From Pseudomonas entomophila (GTDB lineage Bacteria > Pseudomonadota > Gammaproteobacteria > Pseudomonadales > Pseudomonadaceae): a DNA stretch of 64,000 nucleotides. A program made the translations under genes and the position numbers. Below the pieces are notes generated by a model. It ran no database searches, had not been told where the DNA came from, and saw only the letters and a program-made list of their open reading frames with translations. The number at the start of each line of letters is the position of its first letter. Within the stretch, counting starts at the first letter, position 1. The DNA lies in assembly GCF_023277925.1 (NCBI RefSeq), contig NZ_CP063832.1, positions 1,335,001-1,399,000 of the forward strand. Reading direction: 5' to 3'. Of this stretch, positions 47,824-58,215 are shown piece after piece.

Positions 47824-50800
47824 ACCTGTCCGGACCGTTCATTCGCCGGCCGGTAGCCACCATGTTGCTGAGCCTGGCGATCATGTTGCTGGGCGGGGTG
47901 AGCTTCGGCCTGCTGCCGGTGTCGCCGCTGCCACAGATGGATTTCCCGGTGATCGTGGTGTCGGCCAACCTGCCTGGCGCCAGCCCGGAGGTCATGGCTT
48001 CCACCGTGGCCACGCCGCTGGAGCGCAAGCTGGGCGCCATCGCCGGCGTCACCACCCTGACCAGCAGCTCGAACCAGGGCTCGACCCGGGTGATCATCGG
48101 CTTCGACCTGGGCCGCGACATCGACGGCGCGGCGCGCGAGGTGCAGGCGGCGATCAACGCCACCCGTAACCTGCTGCCCAGTGGCATGCGCAGCATGCCC
48201 ACCTATAAAAAGATCAACCCGTCTCAGGCACCGATCATGGTGCTGTCGCTGACCTCCGACGTGCTGTCGAAGGGCAAGCTGTACGACCTGGCCGACACCA
48301 TCCTGTCCCAGAGCCTGTCCCAGGTCAGCGGGGTAGGGGAAGTGCAGATCGGCGGCAGCTCGCTGCCCGCCGTGCGCATCGAGCTGGAACCGCAGTTGCT
48401 CAACCAGTACAGCCTGTCGCTGGACGACGTGCGCAGCGCCGTGGCCAACGCCAACCAGCGCCGGCCAATGGGCTACGTCGAGGACCAGGAACGCAACTGG
48501 CAAGTGCGCGCCAACGACCAGCTGGAAAAGGCCGAAGACTACAAACCGGTGGTGATCCGCCAGTCCAATGGCGCAATCCTGCGCCTGTCCGACGTGGCCA
48601 AGGTCACCGACGGCGTGGAGAACCGCTACAACAGCGGCTTCTTCAACGATGAAAGCGCGGTGCTGCTGGTGATCAACCGCCAGACCAACGCCAACATCAT
48701 CGAGACGGTAGGGCAGATCAAGGCCGAACTGCCGGCCTTGCAGTCGCTGCTGCCGGCCAGCGTCAAGCTCAACGTGGCCATGGACCGCTCGCCGGTGATC
48801 AAGGCCACGCTTAAGGAGGCCGAGCACACGCTGTTGATCGCCGTGGTGCTGGTGATCCTGGTGGTGTACCTGTTCCTCGGCAACCTGCGTGCCTCGTTGA
48901 TCCCGAGCCTGGCGGTGCCGGTGTCGCTGGTGGGCACCTTCGCGGTCATGTACCTGTGCGGTTTCTCGTTGAACAACCTGTCGCTGATGGCGCTGATTCT
49001 GGCCACCGGGCTGGTGGTGGACGATGCCATCGTGGTGCTGGAGAACATTTCCCGGCATATCGAGAACGGCGAGAAACCGATGCGCGCCGCCTACAAGGGC
49101 GCGCAGGAGGTGGGTTTCACCTTGCTGTCGATGAACGTGTCGCTGGTGGCGGTGTTCGTCTCGATCCTGTTCATGGGTGGCATCGTCCGTGGGTTGTTCA
49201 AGGAATTCTCCATCACCCTGGCGGCGGCGATCATCGTCTCGCTGGTGGTGTCGCTCACGTTGACCCCCATGCTCTGCTCGCGCTGGCTCAAGGTCCATGG
49301 CCCACAGCAGCAGACCCGCCTGCAACGCTGGAGCGACCGCGTTCACCAACGCATGGTGGCGGGGTACGACAGGAGCCTGGCTTGGGCCCTGCGCCACAAG
49401 CGCCTCACGCTGTTCAGCCTGCTGGCCACCATCGTGCTCAACATCGCCCTCTACGTGGTGGTGCCCAAGACCCTGATGCCCCAGCAGGACACTGGCCAGT
49501 TGCAAGGTTTCATCCGCGGTGACGATGGCCTGTCGTTCAGCGTGATGCAGCCGAAGATGGAAATCTACCGACGCGCCTTGCTCAAAGACCCGGCGGTGGA
49601 GAGCGTGGCCGGTTTCATTGGCGGCAACAGCGGCACCAACAACGCTTTCGTACTGGTGCGTCTCAAGCCCATCAACGTGCGCAAGGAAGATGCGCAGAAG
49701 GTGATCGACCGCCTGCGCAAGGAACTGCCCAAGGTCCCGGGCGGGCGCCTGTACCTGATGGCCGACCAGGACCTGCAACTGGGGGGCGGTGGTCGTGACC
49801 AGAGCACCTCCGAGTACCTGTACACGCTGCAGAGCGGCGACCTGGCAGCCTTGCGCGAGTGGTTCCCGAAAGTCACCGCCGAGCTGCGCAAGTTGCCGGA
49901 GCTGACCGCCATCGACGCCCGCGACGGCGCCGGCACACAGCAAGTGACGCTGGTGGTCGACCGCGACCAGGCCAAGCGCCTGGGCATCGACATGGACATG
50001 GTTACCGCGGTGCTCAACAACGCCTACAGCCAGCGGCAGATCTCGACCATCTACGACAGCCTCAACCAGTACCAGGTGGTGCTGGAGATCAACCCCAAAT
50101 ACGCCTGGGACCCGAGCACCCTGGAGCAAGTGCAGGTGATCACCGCCGACGGTGCCCGCGTGCCGCTGTCGACCTTCGCCCGCTACGAGAACTCCCTGGC
50201 CAACGACCGCGTCAGCCACGAAGGCCAGTTCGCTTCCGAGAGCATCAACTTCGACGTGGCCGAGGGCTACAGCCCCGACCAGGCCCTGGCGGCGTTGGAG
50301 CGCGCGGTGGCCAAGCTCGGCCTGCCCGAGGCGGTGATCGCCAAGCTGGGTGGCACGGCCGATGCTTTCAGCAAGACCACCCAGGGCCAGCCGTTGATGA
50401 TCCTCGGCGCGTTGGTGTTGGTGTACCTGGTGCTGGGCATCCTCTACGAGAGCTACATCCACCCGCTGACGATCCTCTCCACGCTGCCTTCAGCCGGCGT
50501 CGGAGCCTTGCTGGCGCTGTACCTGACCGGGGGGCAGTTCAGCCTGATTTCGTTGTTGGGCCTGTTCCTGCTGATTGGCGTGGTGAAGAAGAACGCCATC
50601 CTGATGATCGACCTGGCCCTGCAACTGGAGCGCAACGACGGCCTGTCGCCTGAAGAGTCGATCCGCCGCGCCTGCCTGCTGCGCCTGCGGCCGATCCTGA
50701 TGACCACCCTGGCCGCCATGCTCGGTGCGCTGCCCTTGCTGCTGAGCCGCGCCGAGGGCGCCGAAATGCGCCAGCCGCTCGGCCTGACCATCATCGGCGG

Positions 50801-50930
50801 CCTGGTGTTCAGCCAGGTCCTCACCCTCTATACAACGCCCGTGGTCTACCTGTACCTCGACCGCCTGCGCCACCGTTTCAACCGTTGGCGCGGCGTGCGC
50901 ACCGACGCTGCCCTGGATACCCCGCTATGA
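47820..50930 (+). CDS. muxC: RND efflux pump inner-membrane protein MuxC (MdtC-like)
   Basis: 1036 aa, paralogue of MuxB, with the Asp pair in [16 protein letters not shown] near residue 405 and the late [19 protein letters not shown]. The ATG at 47820 overlaps the muxB stop in ATGA. The partner of MuxB in the mixed trimer. Confidence 0.94.
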   Translation: MNLSGPFIRRPVATMLLSLAIMLLGGVSFGLLPVSPLPQMDFPVIVVSANLPGASPEVMASTVATPLERKLGAIAGVTTLTSSSNQGSTRVIIGFDLGRDIDGAAREVQAAINATRNLLPSGMRSMPTYKKINPSQAPIMVLSLTSDVLSKGKLYDLADTILSQSLSQVSGVGEVQIGGSSLPAVRIELEPQLLNQYSLSLDDVRSAVANANQRRPMGYVEDQERNWQVRANDQLEKAEDYKPVVIRQSNGAILRLSDVAKVTDGVENRYNSGFFNDESAVLLVINRQTNANIIETVGQIKAELPALQSLLPASVKLNVAMDRSPVIKATLKEAEHTLLIAVVLVILVVYLFLGNLRASLIPSLAVPVSLVGTFAVMYLCGFSLNNLSLMALILATGLVVDDAIVVLENISRHIENGEKPMRAAYKGAQEVGFTLLSMNVSLVAVFVSILFMGGIVRGLFKEFSITLAAAIIVSLVVSLTLTPMLCSRWLKVHGPQQQTRLQRWSDRVHQRMVAGYDRSLAWALRHKRLTLFSLLATIVLNIALYVVVPKTLMPQQDTGQLQGFIRGDDGLSFSVMQPKMEIYRRALLKDPAVESVAGFIGGNSGTNNAFVLVRLKPINVRKEDAQKVIDRLRKELPKVPGGRLYLMADQDLQLGGGGRDQSTSEYLYTLQSGDLAALREWFPKVTAELRKLPELTAIDARDGAGTQQVTLVVDRDQAKRLGIDMDMVTAVLNNAYSQRQISTIYDSLNQYQVVLEINPKYAWDPSTLEQVQVITADGARVPLSTFARYENSLANDRVSHEGQFASESINFDVAEGYSPDQALAALERAVAKLGLPEAVIAKLGGTADAFSKTTQGQPLMILGALVLVYLVLGILYESYIHPLTILSTLPSAGVGALLALYLTGGQFSLISLLGLFLLIGVVKKNAILMIDLALQLERNDGLSPEESIRRACLLRLRPILMTTLAAMLGALPLLLSRAEGAEMRQPLGLTIIGGLVFSQVLTLYTTPVVYLYLDRLRHRFNRWRGVRTDAALDTPL

Positions 50931-52414
50931 ATTTTGCCCAGACCCGCCTGCACCGCGCCCTCAAGCTGCTGACCGAGGGGCGTGGCTCGCGCCTGCTCGG
51001 CGCGGGCTTGTGCGTGGCGATGCTCAGCGCCTGTACCCTGAGCCCTGACTACCATCGCCCCGAGCTGAGCACCCCTGCGCAGTTCAAGCAGGCCGAAGGC
51101 TGGACCCAGGCCAACCCGTCGGATGCCATCGCCCGGGGGGCCTGGTGGGAGATCTATGGCGACCGGCAGCTCAACACGTTGGTCGAGGCGCTCAATCGCA
51201 GCAACCAGACCGTTGCGCAGTACGAAGCCCAGTACCGCCAGGCGCAAGCCCTGGTGCGCAGCAGCCGAGCCGCGTTGTTCCCTTCGCTCGACCTGACCAC
51301 CAGCAAGAACCGTTCTGCCCAGGGCACCGGCAGTTCAAGCTCCAGCCTGTCGAACAACAGCAGCGGCATCCGCAACACCTACAACGCCCAGCTTGGCGTG
51401 AGTTGGGAGATCGACCTGTGGGGCAAGTTGCGCGAAACGATGAATGCCAACGAGGCCAGCGCCGAGGCCAGCCTCGCCGACATGGCGGCCATCCGCCTGA
51501 GCCAGCAATCGGAGTTGGTGCAGAACTACCTGCAATTGCGGGTGATCGATGAGCAGAAGCGCTTGCTGGAGGCCACCGTCGCCGCCTACGCGCGCTCGCT
51601 GAAGATGAACGAAAACCAGTATCGCGCCGGCGTTGCCGGCCCCGACGCGGTCGCCCAGGCGCGTACCCAGCTCAAGAGCACCCAGGCCGACCTGATCGAC
51701 CTGGCCTGGCAGCGGGCGCAGTACGAGAACGCCATCGCCGTACTGATGGGCAAGGCCCCGGCCGACTTCGCCCTGGCCGCTACCAACACCATCCCGGCCC
51801 TGCCGCAGATCCCTGTGTCGCTGCCGTCGCAGTTGCTGGAGCGCCGGCCCGATATCGCCTCGGCCGAGCGCAAGGTCATGGCGGCCAACTCGAATATCGG
51901 TGTGTCCCGGGCGGCGTATTTCCCGGACCTGTCGTTGAGCATGAGCGGCGGTTACTCCAGCAGCAGCTTCAGCAACTGGATCGAGTTGCCCAACCGGTAT
52001 TGGTCGGTCGGGCCGCAACTGGCCCTGAACCTGTTCGACGCCGGCAAGCGCAGCGCCGAGGTGGACCGCACCGTGGCGGTGTATGACCAGACCGTGGCGC
52101 AGTATCGCCAGACCGTGCTGGATGGGTTCAAGGAGGTGGAGAACTATCTGGTGCAACTGCAGGTGTACGCCGACGAAGCCGGGGTGCGGCAGGAGGCCCT
52201 GGAGGCGGCGCGGGAGTCGCTGCGGTTGACCGAGAACCAGTACAAGGCGGGGTTGATCGGCTACCTGGATGTGGTGAACGTGCAGACCACGGCGCTTAGC
52301 AATGAGCGCAGCGTGCTGAACCTGCTGCAGGGGCGGCTGGTGGCGAGTGTGCAGTTGATTGCGGCGCTTGGGGGCGGGTGGGATGCTCAGCAGGCGTTGG
52401 CGGGCGAAGATTGA
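50927..52414 (+). CDS. opmB: outer-membrane efflux lipoprotein OpmB (NodT family)
   Basis: 495 aa. A signal peptide ends in a lipobox LSAC with Cys36 as the lipid site. Two TolC-type repeats with long helices follow, with VSWEIDLWGKLR near residue 160, a hallmark of NodT-family channels. The start overlaps muxC by ATGA. Forms the outer-membrane exit of the Mux pump. Confidence 0.92.
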   Translation: MNFAQTRLHRALKLLTEGRGSRLLGAGLCVAMLSACTLSPDYHRPELSTPAQFKQAEGWTQANPSDAIARGAWWEIYGDRQLNTLVEALNRSNQTVAQYEAQYRQAQALVRSSRAALFPSLDLTTSKNRSAQGTGSSSSSLSNNSSGIRNTYNAQLGVSWEIDLWGKLRETMNANEASAEASLADMAAIRLSQQSELVQNYLQLRVIDEQKRLLEATVAAYARSLKMNENQYRAGVAGPDAVAQARTQLKSTQADLIDLAWQRAQYENAIAVLMGKAPADFALAATNTIPALPQIPVSLPSQLLERRPDIASAERKVMAANSNIGVSRAAYFPDLSLSMSGGYSSSSFSNWIELPNRYWSVGPQLALNLFDAGKRSAEVDRTVAVYDQTVAQYRQTVLDGFKEVENYLVQLQVYADEAGVRQEALEAARESLRLTENQYKAGLIGYLDVVNVQTTALSNERSVLNLLQGRLVASVQLIAALGGGWDAQQALAGED

Positions 52415-52479
52415 GTTTCAGTGGCGACTGGGCTGACGCAGCGGTCGCCAGCGGGATTGTTCCTGGCCGTTGAATCGTA

Positions 52480-52554
52480 TTCGCCGGCAACGCCGGCTCC
52501 TACAGGATGATCGCGAAAGCGGAGCACCCGGTAGGAGCCGGCCTTGCCGGCGAA
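52480..52554. repeat. inverted REP pair between opmB and MFS gene
   Basis: TTCGCCGGCAACGCCGGCTC and GTAGGAGCCGGCCTTGCCGG face each other between the convergent genes; the pair can form a hairpin that ends both transcripts. Confidence 0.78.
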
Positions 52555-52563
52555 CCTTTGCGT

Positions 52564-53868
52564 TCAGGGCGCGTCAGGCCGTGGCGCTGGCGCCGCCACG
52601 CCGCCATCCATCGCATCCAACGTCGGATGCTCCTGCGCCGCCTGGCGCAGATCCTCGGTCACCCGCAGCTCGGCGCCGCTCGGCGAGAAGGTCGCGGTCG
52701 GCGCGAACGGGGCAGGGTGTTCTGGTGCCGGGCGCTTGCCGCGGCGCCAGAGGAAGAAGCCGACCATGGCCAGGTTGATCACGGCAAAGGCCCAGAACAG
52801 GCCGACTTCGCCATAGGAAGTCATCATCGGCGAGATGGCCAGCGGCGCCATGGCCGAGCCCAGCGAGTTGATCAGCAACAGGCCCTGGATCATCGGCACC
52901 AGGGCATCGGCCGGCGCCCGGTCGGCCGCGCTGCTGACCGCCACCGGGTACAAAGCGAACACACCGCCGCCCAGCAGGAACAGCAATGCCGGCAGCAGCA
53001 CGGTGTCGGTGGGCAGCAGCACGATCAGTATTGACAGCACCACGCACGCAGCGGCCAGGGTGATCAGCACGTCCTGGCGGTCCTTGCGGTCGGACCAGCG
53101 CCCGACCGGGTATTGCAGCAGCATGGCGCCGAGGATCACCCAGGCCATCATGTCGCCGATCTCGCCGATGTCCAGGCCGATGCGCTGCAGGTACAGCGGC
53201 AGCAGGGCATAGATACCGGCGATGGCGACGCCCGAGCCGAAGCAGCCGACCAGCCCGGTGGGGGCCACGCCCAGCAGTTGGCGTGGCTTGAGCGGTTCGA
53301 CCTGGTCCAGCAGTGGCGACACGCGGGGCAGGATCACGATCGGCAGTACCGACAGGGTGGCGAGCATGCCAGCGAGCATGAAGGGCGCGGTATCGCCCCA
53401 GCTGGTGATCTCGCCGAGGGTGGCCTGGGCGATCACCCCGGCGCCGTAGAAGGCGATCATGTACAGCGCTAGCAGGCGACCACGGATCTTGGCGTCGCCG
53501 GCCAGCAGCAGCCAGCTCTCGATCACCAGGAACACGCCCACCGCGGCCCAGCCGTTGAGCAGGCGCAGCAGCGACCACCAGGTGGTGTCGTAGAACAGCC
53601 CTTGCAGCAGGATGGTCGCGCCGATCAGCGCGGCGAAACTGCTGTAGGCGCGGATATGGCCGATGCGCAGGATCAGCCGGTCGTTGAACACCGCACCCAG
53701 GGTCAAACCGATGAAGTAGGCCGAGGACACCACGCCGATGGTGGTGGCCGACTCGCCGGCAGCGCCCAGGCGCAGGGTAGTCAGGGAAGACATGAAGCCA
53801 TTGCCCAGGGCAATGATGAACAGGCCGAGCAGGGGTGCCAGCGCCATCGCCAGCAAACGCGGAGACAT
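52564..53868 (-). CDS. MFS transporter (YcaD type)
   Basis: 434 aa with 12 membrane segments. The loop after segment 2 (GAVFNDRLILRIGHIRAYS) matches the GxxxDRxGR-type motif of MFS, and a second copy is GRWSDRKDRQDVL near residue 265. It resembles YcaD and related sugar/drug carriers. A 45-residue polar tail (Pro- and Ala-rich) is probably in the cytoplasm. Ligand unknown. GAGGT upstream of the ATG at 53868. Confidence 0.85.
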   Translation of the reverse strand: MSPRLLAMALAPLLGLFIIALGNGFMSSLTTLRLGAAGESATTIGVVSSAYFIGLTLGAVFNDRLILRIGHIRAYSSFAALIGATILLQGLFYDTTWWSLLRLLNGWAAVGVFLVIESWLLLAGDAKIRGRLLALYMIAFYGAGVIAQATLGEITSWGDTAPFMLAGMLATLSVLPIVILPRVSPLLDQVEPLKPRQLLGVAPTGLVGCFGSGVAIAGIYALLPLYLQRIGLDIGEIGDMMAWVILGAMLLQYPVGRWSDRKDRQDVLITLAAACVVLSILIVLLPTDTVLLPALLFLLGGGVFALYPVAVSSAADRAPADALVPMIQGLLLINSLGSAMAPLAISPMMTSYGEVGLFWAFAVINLAMVGFFLWRRGKRPAPEHPAPFAPTATFSPSGAELRVTEDLRQAAQEHPTLDAMDGGVAAPAPRPDAP

Positions 53869-54300
53869 ACGTACCTCAAGGTTGGAAAACGCGGATGTGC
53901 GCCTTTTCGGCTACAGCCGGTTAGCCGGGGCGGGCTGCTACCTGGGCAAGAGTCAACCGCTGGGCCTGTTGCAGAGAAGGCCGGGCGGGGGCGGTTGAGC
54001 CTGGTGCACATGGGCGATGTGGCGAGGCACGGACGCGGTCCTTGCGGGCGCTGGCCACCGGGTTGGGCGACGGGCGAAAAGGAAGCGCGATTTTACGGCC
54101 TGTGGGGGATTTGCCAAGGGGGACGAGGCTGCGACGAGAGGCCGCAGGGAAGAGGTGGGGCCAACCTTGAAGAAGAGCGGCATTGAAGAGTAAACATGCA
54201 ATCGAAAATCATTAGTGGTTGCTCGTTCAATTTTGATAATGGCACATTGATATTGTTTGCGATAAGCTCATGTCCACTACGTACTCAGGGAGCGCAGGAC
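53869..54300. other. 432-bp intergenic region before the methyltransferase-like gene
   Basis: GC-rich to about 54180, then AT-rich from 54195 to 54275, as a promoter would be. An in-frame ATG at 54196 would add 35 residues without a strong ribosome site. No gene, repeat or RNA was seen. Confidence 0.5.
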
Positions 54301-55155
54301 GTGATCTACAATGCTGAATTCGTCAACGAGTTGCTGGGTAATTTCCATGCATCGTTCCTCAAGAATAAGGAAAAGTGGTGCACCATTTCGCAAGTAGGGC
54401 CAGAGGGTAATGCCTACAAGAAGAAAATGTACCAAAAGCTCTACACGCTGCGTTTTTTTCCAGCGTACTATCTAGAGTATTGTCTGTTGGCCAGCGAGCT
54501 GAAAGACCGCTTGCCATTTGATTGCAAGAGCATTCAGATCGCGTCATTTGGGTGTGGCATCTGCACCGACTACTACGCGTTGCGCGACAATCTTGGAGAT
54601 GTCGAATTCGATTACTATGGTTTCGATAATTGCCAATGGTCCAGCCAGCGGCTGATCCCAGAGAACGACGATGACAACCTGGTCTTTCATCACCTCAATA
54701 CGAAATCGTTAAAGCGAGTAGATCTTGATGAGATAGATGTTTTTGTCTTCCCGAAATCCATCAGTGACATTGCGGCAAGTGGTGGGTTGGAACGCCTGGC
54801 TGAAAGTATTTCGGCAAATGAGAATGATCGGATTTTTTTCCTTAATTCTTACGTTTTCAATGGAAGTGACAGTAAAAGGTCCTCAGGAAATATTCGTCAT
54901 TTTGATGTTGTTCACGAGGCGTTGAGAAAGGTGGGTTTCAGCACTCAGGATGACAGGCATGAAACCCGATTCAAGGGTACGTTTGGCGAAGGGCTCAGGA
55001 AGATTTCATGGGATTTTTGCTATCCCGATGAGCTGATCCTCAAATGCGCTGATCAAGGGAAGTTTCCATCGTGTGAGGGCTGCAACGTCGTGAAGCTGCC
55101 CGTGATGACAAACCGCTTCATGGATTACCAACTGCTCGAGTACACCCGCCCATGA
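54301..55155 (+). CDS. AT-rich gene: SAM-methyltransferase-like Rossmann protein, unrecognised
   Basis: 284 aa from a GTG at 54301, chosen because GGAG stands eight bases upstream; an ATG at 54196 is the alternative (319 aa). Around residues 78-105 the segment IQIASFGCGICTD...FDYYGFDNCQW resembles motifs I and II of Rossmann methyltransferases (GxGxxxD and an acidic loop); a GCG replaces the usual GCGxG partly. Many cysteines (about ten), with CSCEGC-like CEGCN near the C-terminus. The GC content is visibly lower than in the neighbours, a sign of later transfer. It overlaps the DUF1848 gene by four bases, so the two work together. Function not known. Confidence 0.72.
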   Translation: MIYNAEFVNELLGNFHASFLKNKEKWCTISQVGPEGNAYKKKMYQKLYTLRFFPAYYLEYCLLASELKDRLPFDCKSIQIASFGCGICTDYYALRDNLGDVEFDYYGFDNCQWSSQRLIPENDDDNLVFHHLNTKSLKRVDLDEIDVFVFPKSISDIAASGGLERLAESISANENDRIFFLNSYVFNGSDSKRSSGNIRHFDVVHEALRKVGFSTQDDRHETRFKGTFGEGLRKISWDFCYPDELILKCADQGKFPSCEGCNVVKLPVMTNRFMDYQLLEYTRP

Positions 55156-56093
55156 TCATCAGTGCCAGTCGCCGCACCGACATCCCCGCTTTCTATGCCG
55201 ACTGGTTCATGAACCGTGTCCAGCAGGGCTTCCTGCTGACCCGCAATCCCTTCAACTATCACCAGATCTCCCGGGTCTCCCTCGACCCGGCCGATGTCGA
55301 TGCCATTGTGTTCTGGACCCGCAACCCCCGGCACTTGATGAAGTCGCTGGACACCCTGGACGCTCGCGGGCTGCGTTACTACTTCCACTACACGATCACC
55401 GGCTATCCCCGTGCCGTTGAAAAGTCCGTCCCTCGGCCGATGGACGCCATCCGCTGCTTCATCGACCTGAGCCAGCGCGTAGGCCCAGGGAAGGTGATCT
55501 GGCGCTACGACCCTATCCTGGTGTCCAACCTGATAGACCTTGCCGAGCACAAGCGGCTGTTCGCCAAGATCGCCGGCCTGCTGGCGGGGCATACCGAGCG
55601 GGTGGTCATCAGTTTTGCCGACTTCTACAAGAAGACCAGCAACAACCTGGCCAAGGTGCAGGGGTTGATCTGTTCCGATGTACTGGCCACCCCTGATGCG
55701 ATGCTCGACCTCGCCCACTACATGGCCCAGGTTGCACAGGCGCATGGCATGCAGATACAGAGCTGCGCCGAAGAAGTGGACACTGATGCGGCGGGTATCG
55801 CGCATGGCAAGTGCATCGATGACCAACTGCTCACCGACTTGTTCGGGTTAACGCTCAAAAGCATCAAGGACGCCGGCCAGCGAACGGCTTGTGGCTGCAT
55901 CAAGAGCGTCGATATCGGTGTCTACAACACGTGCTTGCATGGTTGTGCGTACTGCTATGCCACGTTCAACCATGAGAAGACGCTTGCCCAGCGTCAGCAA
56001 CATGATCCCGCTAGCCCCTTCCTTATTGGCGGTACGGAAGGGGTATCGCCAGCGTTGCTGGAACCTGGCACCAGGCAATCAACGCTGTTCTGA
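55152..56093 (+). CDS. DUF1848-family protein with C-terminal CxxxCxxC cluster
   Basis: 313 aa. The N-terminus IISASRRTDIPAFYADWF and VFWTRNP near residue 55 mark DUF1848. Near the C-terminus lie Cys247, Cys249 (CGC) and Cys261, 265, 268 (CLHGCAYC). The last three match the radical-SAM CxxxCxxC motif but at the wrong end of the protein. A Fe-S, SAM-type chemistry seems likely; a barrel fold with the cluster brought in from the C-terminus is inference. The ATG at 55152 overlaps the methyltransferase-like gene stop. GC is normal here, unlike the upstream gene. Confidence 0.88.
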   Translation: MIISASRRTDIPAFYADWFMNRVQQGFLLTRNPFNYHQISRVSLDPADVDAIVFWTRNPRHLMKSLDTLDARGLRYYFHYTITGYPRAVEKSVPRPMDAIRCFIDLSQRVGPGKVIWRYDPILVSNLIDLAEHKRLFAKIAGLLAGHTERVVISFADFYKKTSNNLAKVQGLICSDVLATPDAMLDLAHYMAQVAQAHGMQIQSCAEEVDTDAAGIAHGKCIDDQLLTDLFGLTLKSIKDAGQRTACGCIKSVDIGVYNTCLHGCAYCYATFNHEKTLAQRQQHDPASPFLIGGTEGVSPALLEPGTRQSTLF

Positions 56094-56107
56094 GGCAAAT
56101 AAGGCCG

Positions 56108-56311
56108 TCAGCTCGATGAGTTGGTGTTGGAGGTCTCGGACCGCTGCTGATCTTGCTGGGACACATCTTTGGCCAAGGTCTCCTGGGCTTGCTGGCGTTG
56201 CAGGGCCCACTTATCGCTGCGCTCCTTGAGGCGCTCGGCGCCGCCCTCGGCGAATGCCGTGGTCATCGAGGTCATGGTCAGCAGCGCGAGGGCACAGAGC
56301 AGGATTTTCAT
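56108..56311 (-). CDS. small exported protein
   Basis: 67 aa from the ATG at 56311, with GGAG nine bases upstream; two further ATGs upstream in frame (56326, 56329) lie in the ribosome site. Residues 1-21 are a signal peptide (cut after TTAFA). The mature part is charged, Gln- and Ser-rich and probably helical then disordered. No family recognised. Confidence 0.6.
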   Translation of the reverse strand: MKILLCALALLTMTSMTTAFAEGGAERLKERSDKWALQRQQAQETLAKDVSQQDQQRSETSNTNSSS

Positions 56312-56447
56312 CGGGATCATCTCCATCATGGGTGGTCAGTGCGGCCGGGTAGCGACCGGTTGACGGGCATGATGGCTGGGCAGGGTTTTCTCAGGATTAA
56401 GCGTCGATCTTTGAAAGATATGCGCGGGAGAGTTGCAGCGCTTATGG

Positions 56448-56478
56448 TATCGAGCGCCGCGCAGACGGCGCCCGATCT
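56448..56478. repeat. GC-rich palindrome related to the 39543-39678 repeat
   Basis: ATCGAGCGCCGCGCAGACGG then CGCCCGATCT: a variant of the arm GATCGAGCGCCGCCC found twice near 39.5 kb, so a dispersed repeat family is present. Confidence 0.6.
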
Positions 56479-56526
56479 CAAGAGCGTCGCAAAGTTACTT
56501 TTGACCAGCCTGGTGCCGGGGCCATC

Positions 56527-57159
56527 TCACCGCGTGATCAACCGCTCATGCACCCAACCCTGGTCGGTCAACACCATGGCGCGAGTCTCCTCGAGCGGTT
56601 TCTCGGCACTGCCGGCAGCCTGGCCCAGGCCAAGGACGCCGGCCTGCACCGCTTCATCGCCGGCCCAGCCCGGCAGGTCGGTGACCTGATAGCGGTAGGT
56701 AACCTGCGAAACCTTGCGCCCTTCGCGTTCGGCCGGCTTGCTGAACGCGGTGATCTCGGTGAGCCGGGCCTTGCCGAAGCACAACCCGCCGGTGCTGCCG
56801 CCATCCGCGCGTTTCGCGGCGTCGGCGCGGTAGTACTTGCGGCCCTCGTCGGTGAGTTCGTAGGCGTAATAGATGTCGGTGCGGGCGGGCTGCCACAGGC
56901 GCTCTGGCACCTCGGTGCGGGAAATCTCCCGTTCGCTGACCACGCCGACCTTGGCCAGGGCGCGCAGCGCCTTGTTGGTGCCTTCGACGTCGAAGTCGCG
57001 GGTGCGGGCAGGGAAGGCGGTAATCACGAAGCAGTGCGGGTACTGGGTGTCGAGGTAGGCCTGGGCGGCCTGGCGAAAGCTGGCTTCGCGGGTGTCCTGG
57101 CCGGCCGAGCAGCCGAACAGCGTGGCCAGCAGGGCCAGCGGTACGATCTTCCTGTTCAT
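56527..57159 (-). CDS. lipoprotein of unknown function
   Basis: 210 aa. A lipobox (LFGC, Cys17) follows a short signal peptide, so it is lipid-anchored. The rest has two possible beta-rich halves (YYAYELTDEGRKYYRAD; TYRYQVTDLPGWAGD). Similar small Pseudomonas lipoproteins are annotated only as hypothetical. No partner genes. Confidence 0.72.
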   Translation of the reverse strand: MNRKIVPLALLATLFGCSAGQDTREASFRQAAQAYLDTQYPHCFVITAFPARTRDFDVEGTNKALRALAKVGVVSEREISRTEVPERLWQPARTDIYYAYELTDEGRKYYRADAAKRADGGSTGGLCFGKARLTEITAFSKPAEREGRKVSQVTYRYQVTDLPGWAGDEAVQAGVLGLGQAAGSAEKPLEETRAMVLTDQGWVHERLITR

Positions 57160-57393
57160 CGTAAGGCTTCCTTGTAATTGCCAATTGCGCAGCGAACACC
57201 GGCCGGGCCGGTCGGATCGGGATTAGAACCTGCAAGCCAGAGCGTCCGCAATCATGGCAACTGGACATGTCGGCGGGGTTGTGCGCGCCTTTGCCGGGCG
57301 TTGGGGCGGGTGAAAATCCAGGGGTCATCCATACTGCTCTGATCCGCCCCGGCGTCACCGGGGCAACCGGGGACCTTCCAGGAGAGCAGGCAG

Positions 57394-58212
57394 ATGGCCA
57401 AGGCCGAGGGCAAGCAACGCAAGGGTGACGACGGCAAGCGGTTGGGGCGCAAGGCTTATGAAGCCGAGCTCAAGCGCCTGCACGTGGAGCTGGTGAAGCT
57501 GCAGCAGTGGGTGGTGGAGAAGGGGCTTAAGGTGTGCATCGTCTTCGAAGGGCGCGATGGCGCCGGCAAGGGCGGCACCATCAAGGCCATCACCGAGCGG
57601 GTCAGCCCGCGGGTGTTCCGGGTGGTGGCGCTGCCGGCGCCGACCGAGCGGGAAAAGACCCAGATCTACGCCCAGCGCTACCTCACCCATCTGCCGGCCG
57701 CCGGTGAAGTGGTGATCTTCGACCGCAGCTGGTACAACCGCGCCGGCGTCGAGCGGGTGATGGGCTTTTGCAGCGAAGAGCAGGCGCAGAAGTTCCTCAC
57801 CGTGGTACCGATGTTCGAACGGATGATGGTCGAGTCGGGGATCATACTGATCAAGTACTGGTTGGAAGTCAGCGCCGAGGAGCAGGCGCGGCGCCTTCAA
57901 GACCGCATCGACGACGGCCGCAAGCTATGGAAGCTGTCGCCGATGGACATCAAGTCCTACAACCGCTGGGATGCGTACACCCGCGCCCGCGACGAGATGT
58001 TCGCCGCCTCCGACTCATCCTGGGCGCCGTGGTACGTGGCGCGGTCGGAAGACAAGCGCAAGGCGCGGCTGAACATTGTCAGTCACTTTTTGCAGCTGAT
58101 TCCCTACAAGGATTTAAGCCAGGCGCACAAGGTCACGCTGCCCAAACGCGGCAAGATCGGCAAATACAAGGCTGCGCCGTATCCGTTCAAGATGGTCGCG
58201 GACCGGTTCTGA
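57394..58212 (+). CDS. ppk2: polyphosphate kinase 2
   Basis: 272 aa one-domain PPK2. Walker A FEGRDGAGKGG is at residues 51-61 and Walker B IFDRSWYNRAGVE at 108-120, followed by a lid with Arg residues. The enzyme moves phosphate between polyphosphate and nucleotides in the cytoplasm; one-domain class I forms mainly make NTP from NDP. GGAGA stands before the ATG at 57394. Confidence 0.94.
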   Translation: MAKAEGKQRKGDDGKRLGRKAYEAELKRLHVELVKLQQWVVEKGLKVCIVFEGRDGAGKGGTIKAITERVSPRVFRVVALPAPTEREKTQIYAQRYLTHLPAAGEVVIFDRSWYNRAGVERVMGFCSEEQAQKFLTVVPMFERMMVESGIILIKYWLEVSAEEQARRLQDRIDDGRKLWKLSPMDIKSYNRWDAYTRARDEMFAASDSSWAPWYVARSEDKRKARLNIVSHFLQLIPYKDLSQAHKVTLPKRGKIGKYKAAPYPFKMVADRF

Positions 58213-58215
58213 AAC

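Noticed and set aside
47754..50462. 902-codon minus-strand frame across muxC
   Set aside because: Antisense shadow of an RND gene; His/Gln-rich composition typical of mirror frames.
54196..54300. 35-residue N-terminal extension of the methyltransferase-like protein
   Set aside because: The stretch is AT-rich like a promoter; the GTG at 54301 has a better placed GGAG. Kept as an alternative start.
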